This document shows, one piece after another, positions 59,839-64,000 of a DNA stretch of 64,000 bases. This DNA comes from Catellatospora vulcania (GTDB lineage Bacteria > Actinomycetota > Actinomycetes > Mycobacteriales > Micromonosporaceae). Both the position numbers and the translations under genes were made by a program. Every line of letters begins with the position of its first letter. The first letter of the stretch is position 1. The DNA lies in contig NZ_ML769310.1 of NCBI RefSeq assembly GCF_009720385.1, forward strand, positions 103,662 to 167,661, given 5' to 3'. The notes under the pieces are model-generated. The model saw nothing but the letters and a program-made list of their open reading frames with translations. It was not told the origin of the DNA and made no database searches.

Positions 59839-60891
59839 TCAGACGGTGACCTGATCGTCGCTGCGGTCCGGCACATCGCCCGCCGGAGCGTCCCGCGGTG
59901 TGCGGCGCGATCCGGCCAGGCGGGCGATCCACAGCCCGATCGCGAAGATCGCGGCCAGGATGAACACGCCGGCGTACTCCGCCGCGGGCACCCGGGGCAG
60001 CGTCGCCAGCTTCGACGTGCCGAGCAGGGAGACCACCAGGCCGACCGAGCCGACGTAGGTCAGGCCGATCAGCCACCTGGTCCACCGGGGCAGGCCCAGC
60101 CCGTGCATCTGGGTGATGACGAAGATCGTGGCGAAGCCCCAGCCGAACTGGAACCACAGCTGCTTGGGGCTGTTCAGGGCGACGATCGCGCCGTGGAACA
60201 GCACCATGACCTCCAGCGTGACCGTCCACCAGCGGTTCACGTGCGCCCGGGTGAGGAACAGGCTGCCCTGCACGAGGATCAGGAACATGTACAGGAAGCC
60301 GATCAGGTGCCCGGTGGTGGTCTCCATCGGGTGGTACCAGAACGTGTAGACCGCGGCCCAGGCGAAGTAGTAGCCGTGGTACTTGCGGGCCCAGGCGCGC
60401 ACGCCGACGCCGCCGGGCGTGGGGACCTTCTTGCCGAAGAACAGCCCGCGCCGGTCGTTCTCCATCAGCAGCACCCAGACCAGCAGGATGATGACGGAGA
60501 ACTGCGACGACCAGATGGACACGTCCTGGGCGAGGGCGTCGTACCACAGCTGGGTCTGCGCGAAGTGCAGCAGCACGAAGACGAGGTTGAACGCCAGCGC
60601 GACGGCGTTGACCACGTGCAGGCGGTCGCTGTACTTGCGCACGCGCTGCTGGCCGTACCAGATCAGGGCCCAGAAGCCGAGCTGGTGCAGGGCGTAGAGC
60701 GCCCAGACCCCAGCCATGATCATCGTGGAGCGCTCGGGGCGCTGCCAGACGTACCAGGAGGATCCGGCGTCGGGCAGCAGGTCCGGCCGGGCCAGCCAGG
60801 TGGTGCTCACCGCGATGAGCCCCGTCATGAGCAGCCCGGCGGCGATCGCGCCGAGCAGCGCCCGGCTCGCCCGCAGGTCGGTCACCTTCAT
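59839..60891 (-). CDS. Multi-pass membrane protein, function unknown
   Basis: 350 residues with about nine hydrophobic helices and a charged C-terminal tail (GSRRTPRDAPAGDVPDRSDD). Several histidines lie in or near helices (LYALHQLGFW, FVLLHFAQTQLWYDAL, FWYHPMETTTGHLIGF, ITQMHGLGLP), which could bind haem or metal, but no known oxidase or ferric-reductase pattern fits fully. ATG 60891 with GGAGGACGCCGGCG upstream. It precedes the PLD-like gene on the same strand. The 184 bases upstream show no clear signal beyond the weak repeat CTCTG-ttct-CAGAG. Confidence 0.65.
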   Translation of the reverse strand: MKVTDLRASRALLGAIAAGLLMTGLIAVSTTWLARPDLLPDAGSSWYVWQRPERSTMIMAGVWALYALHQLGFWALIWYGQQRVRKYSDRLHVVNAVALAFNLVFVLLHFAQTQLWYDALAQDVSIWSSQFSVIILLVWVLLMENDRRGLFFGKKVPTPGGVGVRAWARKYHGYYFAWAAVYTFWYHPMETTTGHLIGFLYMFLILVQGSLFLTRAHVNRWWTVTLEVMVLFHGAIVALNSPKQLWFQFGWGFATIFVITQMHGLGLPRWTRWLIGLTYVGSVGLVVSLLGTSKLATLPRVPAAEYAGVFILAAIFAIGLWIARLAGSRRTPRDAPAGDVPDRSDDQVTV

Positions 60892-61075
60892 CGCCGGCGT
60901 CCTCCGTGATCCAGCCAGGCGGCTTCCCCGTCGCGGATCGCGTGGGTTCAGACAGCTTCGTACCCCTGGGCGCAGAGCGCAACCGTTTCGATGGGGGAAA
61001 CTCTGTTCTCAGAGCAATGAGCCGTCCACCGTCCACATCGGGCAACAAGCCAGGCTGCCTGCCGCCGGTGTCCGC

Positions 61076-61474
61076 TCAGAACGTCACGGCGATGCCGACG
61101 ACCGGCTTCTTCGGCAGGCGCAGCACGCGTGCCATCCAGTTGCCCACCCGCGACATCAGGTACTTGCGGGCGATCAGCCGACGGGCCCGCTGCGTACCGG
61201 CGTCGTCGAGGACCCGGGCGGTGCCCTCCACGCGTACGGCGTCGGGCGCGACCCGGCCCCGGACGTCGCACGCGACCACCGACACCCGGCTCGTCCGCCG
61301 CACGCGCTTGACCTTCCACGCGTCGGAGTTGGAGACGAGGAACAGCTCGCCGCCGTCGACCGCCAGCCACACCGGCGTGGCGACGGGCGTGCCGTCCTTG
61401 CGGTAGGTCGTCAGACTGACGTACTTGGCGCGGGCGAACTGCTCGGCGGTGGTCACGCCGATCAGCTTAGACAC
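61076..61474 (-). CDS. PPOX-class (F420/FMN-binding) oxidoreductase
   Basis: 132 residues, split-barrel flavin fold of the pyridoxamine-phosphate-oxidase class common in actinobacteria. Conserved parts: ARAKYVSLTTYRKDGTPVAT, PVWLAVDGGELFLVSNSDAW, KVKRVRRTSRVSVVACDVRG and VRVEGTARVLDD, typical of TIGR03666 F420-dependent members. F420 is the probable cofactor because of the K-V-K-R phosphate-binding run. GTG 61474 (VSKLIGV) chosen; GTG 61456 is an alternative. Single gene. Confidence 0.87.
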   Translation of the reverse strand: MSKLIGVTTAEQFARAKYVSLTTYRKDGTPVATPVWLAVDGGELFLVSNSDAWKVKRVRRTSRVSVVACDVRGRVAPDAVRVEGTARVLDDAGTQRARRLIARKYLMSRVGNWMARVLRLPKKPVVGIAVTF

Positions 61475-61499
61475 CGACGATGTCGGCGGCGGGCGCGGA

Positions 61500-61535
61500 A
61501 CAGGGGCCGAACGCCGCCGCGCGTTCGGCCCCTGT
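61500..61535. terminator. Hairpin after the metalloprotease gene
   Basis: 15-base perfect arms ACAGGGGCCGAACGC and GCGTTCGGCCCCTGT, loop CGCCGC, 14 bases beyond the minus-strand protease stop and upstream of the PPOX-type gene. Confidence 0.65.
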
Positions 61536-61549
61536 CCATCCGGCTGCCG

Positions 61550-63907
61550 TCAGCAGGCGCCCTGGTCGGACCAGACCGCCCAGGAGCCGGGCGCGCCGGG
61601 CTCGGCGCCGGTCGACCACCAGGTCGCCTTCCACCGGCGTCCGTTGTGCGAGACCACGTCGTCAGGCGCGTACGGGGTGGCCGAACTCCATGCGGGCAGG
61701 CCGCCGCAGCTGCCCCCGCCACCGGTCACCGTCAGGGTGAACACGGCCGTGTGCGTCGCCGAGGTGCCCGCACCGGTCACCGTCAGCGGGTACGTGCCCG
61801 CCGCGGTGCCCGCCGCGACCGCGATCGACAGCGTCGCGCCGCCGCCCGAGGTCACCGATCCCGGGCTGACCGACGCGGTGACCCCGGTCGGCGCACCGGA
61901 CACCGACAGGCTCACCGCCTGCGCGCTGCCCGACGTCGTCGCGGTGGCGACATTCGCGCTGGTCGAGGCACCGGCCGCGACGGTCGCGGAGGCGGGCGAG
62001 AGCGACACGCTGAAGTCGTTGCCGGTCGGCACGCTGGTGACCGTCACGGTGTACGTCGCGCTGTGCGTGACCGCACCGGTCCCGGTCACCGTGACCGCCG
62101 CCGCACCGGTCGCCGCGCTCGCGCTCGCGGTCAGGGTGAGCGTGCTGGAGCCGCCGGAGGTGACCGACGCCGGGCTGAAGCTCGCCGTGACGCCTGTGGG
62201 CAGGCCGCTCGCGGTCAGGTTCACCGTCTGCGCGCTGCCCGAGGTCGTCGCCGTGACGACGGTGGTGGTGACGCTCGACCCGCGCTGCACGGTGCCGCTG
62301 CCCGGGGTGACCGACAATGAGAAGTCGTTGCCAGGGGCCGTGCTGCACTGCGCCTCGCCGGACTGCGCGGGCACGCTGACGGCGTCCCAGGCCGCCTTGA
62401 CGGTGCGGCACTCGGCCGACGCCGCGCCGAACAGGTTGACCGCCGCGCGCAGCGTCGCGGTACGCACGTTGACGTAGCGCCAGGCCGAGGTCTTCAGGTT
62501 CAGCGCCGCCAGGTAGATCTGGCCCGCCTTCTGCAGCCCGATGCCGGTGACCGTGGAGCCGTTGCAGGTCGGGCTGGCCGGGTTGCCGCCACCGCCGGCC
62601 GAACCAACGGCGGTCAGGTAGAACCAGTGGTTGTTCGGCCCGGCCGCGGCGTGCACCTCGGTGCTCGGGATCGCCGACGAGTAGCAGTTCGGGTCGCCGA
62701 GCGCCGACGGGTGGTACATGTTGCGGATCGGGCCGTTCCCGGTCAGGTTGACCTCCTCGCCGACGAGGTAGTCCGGCGGGTCGTTGGGGTTGTTCGCGTA
62801 CGCCTCGGTCAGCGCGCCGAAGATGTCGCCGGTGGACTCGTTGAGGCCGCCGTTCTCGTTGCCGGACCCGGCCCCGCCCGGGGTGGTCTGGAAGATGGCG
62901 TGGCCGTACTCGTGCGCCACCACGTCGATCGGGGTCGCTTGCCCGGTCCCGGCCTGGTTGCGGCCGAAGTTGGTGTAGCTGCCGTTCCAGTAGGCGTTGA
63001 CCTCGGCCAGCCCGACCCGGGCCGGGAAGCCGCCGCCGCTGCCGTTGATGCCGTTGCGGCCCAGCCACGAGCTGAGCATGTCCCACTCGCGCTGCACCGC
63101 GTAGAGGGCGTCGACGCAAGCGGTCTCCAGGTTGGTGCCGGATCCGTTGCCCCAGGCGTCGTCGGTCCCGGTGTACGCGGTGCCGCCCTGGCCGCCGCAG
63201 CGGATGCCGGGACGGCTGTTGTCGGTCATGGACCAGGAGCTGCCCGAACCGCTGGTGGTGAGGGAGACCTGGCCGTTGTAGTACCCGCTGCCGGTGCCCA
63301 TCCGCACGTCGTCGCGCACGTCGAGGATCGCCGCGGTGAGCGCGTCGACGACGACGTGCAGGCGGCTGGGCGCGTCGGCGCGCACGCCTTCGAGCACGAC
63401 CTCGTACGCCAGCCGGTCCCGGGCCGGGGTGGCGAACACGGCCAGCCGCGGTGGCGTGGCCTGGCCGACCCTGTCGAGCTGTCGCCGGGCGACGGCTGCC
63501 GCCTGCGCGGCGGAGACCTTCGGCGTGATCGAGGCCAGGCGCACACCCCGGCCGAGGGCGGACGCGGTGCCGCGTACCGTGCCGGCGCGGTCGGTCACCA
63601 CGACGGCGTCGCCGCCGAGCACGGGCAGGCCGCGGTGGCTGCGCTCGTAGGAGACGTACTGGAAGCCGCCGGAACCGGCGACGACGTCGCGGCGTACGAA
63701 GGATTCGTGCGGGCCCTTGGCCAGCGCGTCCTAGCCGCTGTCGGCGGCCCGGTCGGCGGCGGCGGTGGCGAGCGCGGCCGGGTCGGCGGCACGCGCCGGT
63801 GCGGCGTCGGGTCTGGCTCCTGCGCCGGACACTCCTGGGATCACCAGGGCGAGGCCCACGGCCGCGGCGGTGGCCGCGAGCGTGATCCGGATGCCTGTGG
63901 ACTTCAC
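61550..63907 (-). pseudogene. Secreted M4 (thermolysin-type) metalloprotease with CBM5/12, interrupted by an amber codon
   Basis: Full reading frame of 785 codons from GTG 63907 (AAGGAGAAC upstream; signal MKSTGIRITLAATAAAVGLA...GAGA). Propeptide with VRRDVVAGSGGFQYVSYERS and HRGLPVLGGDAVVV; catalytic domain with zinc site VVAHEYGHAIF and the third ligand in GGLNESTGDIFG; two Big-like/Ig-like repeats (NDFSLSVTPGSGTV..., NDFSVSLSPASATV...); C-terminal chitin-binding CBM5/12 with AWSSATPYAPDDVVSHNG. Codon 59 is TAG (63731-63733), between AADRAADSG and DALAKGPHE, inside the propeptide. Everything else is intact, so it is either a recent pseudogene, a readthrough site or a sequencing error near a poor-quality edge. 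Confidence 0.85.
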
Positions 63908-64000
63908 GGGATGTTCTCCTTCTGCGGGGGTGGAGGGGGTGGTGGGGGGGGGGGGTGGGCGGGACGCCCCGGGCCCCCGCGGGGGGGGGGGGGGGGGCGC
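63908..64000. other. Poly-G low-complexity edge
   Basis: After the upstream region of the metalloprotease, the sequence runs into repeated G homopolymers (around 63941-63954 and 63981-63998). It looks like the low-quality end of a contig rather than genuine DNA, so nothing is annotated here. Confidence 0.7.

Overview
The window looks like chromosome from a high-GC, filamentous soil actinobacterium, most likely of the Micromonosporaceae (Catellatospora, Actinoplanes or Micromonospora type). The grounds are GC near 70-75% in ordinary genes, many GTG starts, several apparently leaderless genes, GC-rich hairpins in place of U-tract terminators, and many Sec-exported polymer-degrading enzymes. This assignment is inferred from gene content; no marker gene such as 16S rRNA is present. 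No tRNA, rRNA, CRISPR array, insertion sequence or prophage was seen.

Layout. 1-4.0 kb: D-Ala-D-Ala ligase (cut by the window edge) and alanine racemase, divergent from a VanR/VanS-like two-component pair. 4-12 kb: a small regulated membrane protein, an SDR, an acidic coiled protein behind a LexA-like box, a secreted CE1 esterase with CBM2, cytochrome bd oxidase (cydAB), an acyltransferase and a one-domain LuxR-type HTH protein. 11-24 kb: phosphodiesterase, UMF1-type transporter, thymidine kinase, a fused Rho_N-like/hemerythrin protein, a secreted S1 protease with ricin-type lectin, two tandem leucine-rich-repeat-variant proteins, an ECF sigma factor with a membrane partner, a LURP-one-like protein, an ArsR-type regulator and a pentapeptide protein. 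24-33 kb: secreted PHB depolymerase, multidomain GH18 chitinase, then a TetR regulon (flavin monooxygenase, SDR, TetR, MFS_2 transporter) with two near-identical operators. 33-48 kb: mostly single genes (SGNH hydrolase, YjbR, WGR, DUF952, GNAT, EF-hand, two aldo/keto reductases, a GH55-like beta-helix protein, a PfkB kinase, TetR/SDR pairs) with two decayed gene remnants. 48.7-56.7 kb: a translationally coupled acyl-CoA carboxylase operon (TIGR03084 protein, AtuA, carboxyltransferase, biotin carboxylase, acyl-CoA dehydrogenase, TetR). 56.9-58.4 kb: a lower-GC three-gene cassette ending in a probable PD-(D/E)XK nuclease. 58.5-64 kb: secreted PLD-like protein, membrane protein, F420/PPOX-type protein and an M4 metalloprotease broken by an in-frame amber codon close to a poly-G sequence edge.

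Two themes run through the window. One is the exported degradation of chitin, glucan, xylan, PHB, protein and phospholipid, with candidate LacI-type and other palindromic operators in front of several genes. The other is short palindromic elements and micro-ORFs: a covarying 75-base stem-loop present twice, a palindrome inserted in frame within the biotin carboxylase, and two tiny ORFs that bridge neighbouring genes through ATGA overlaps.
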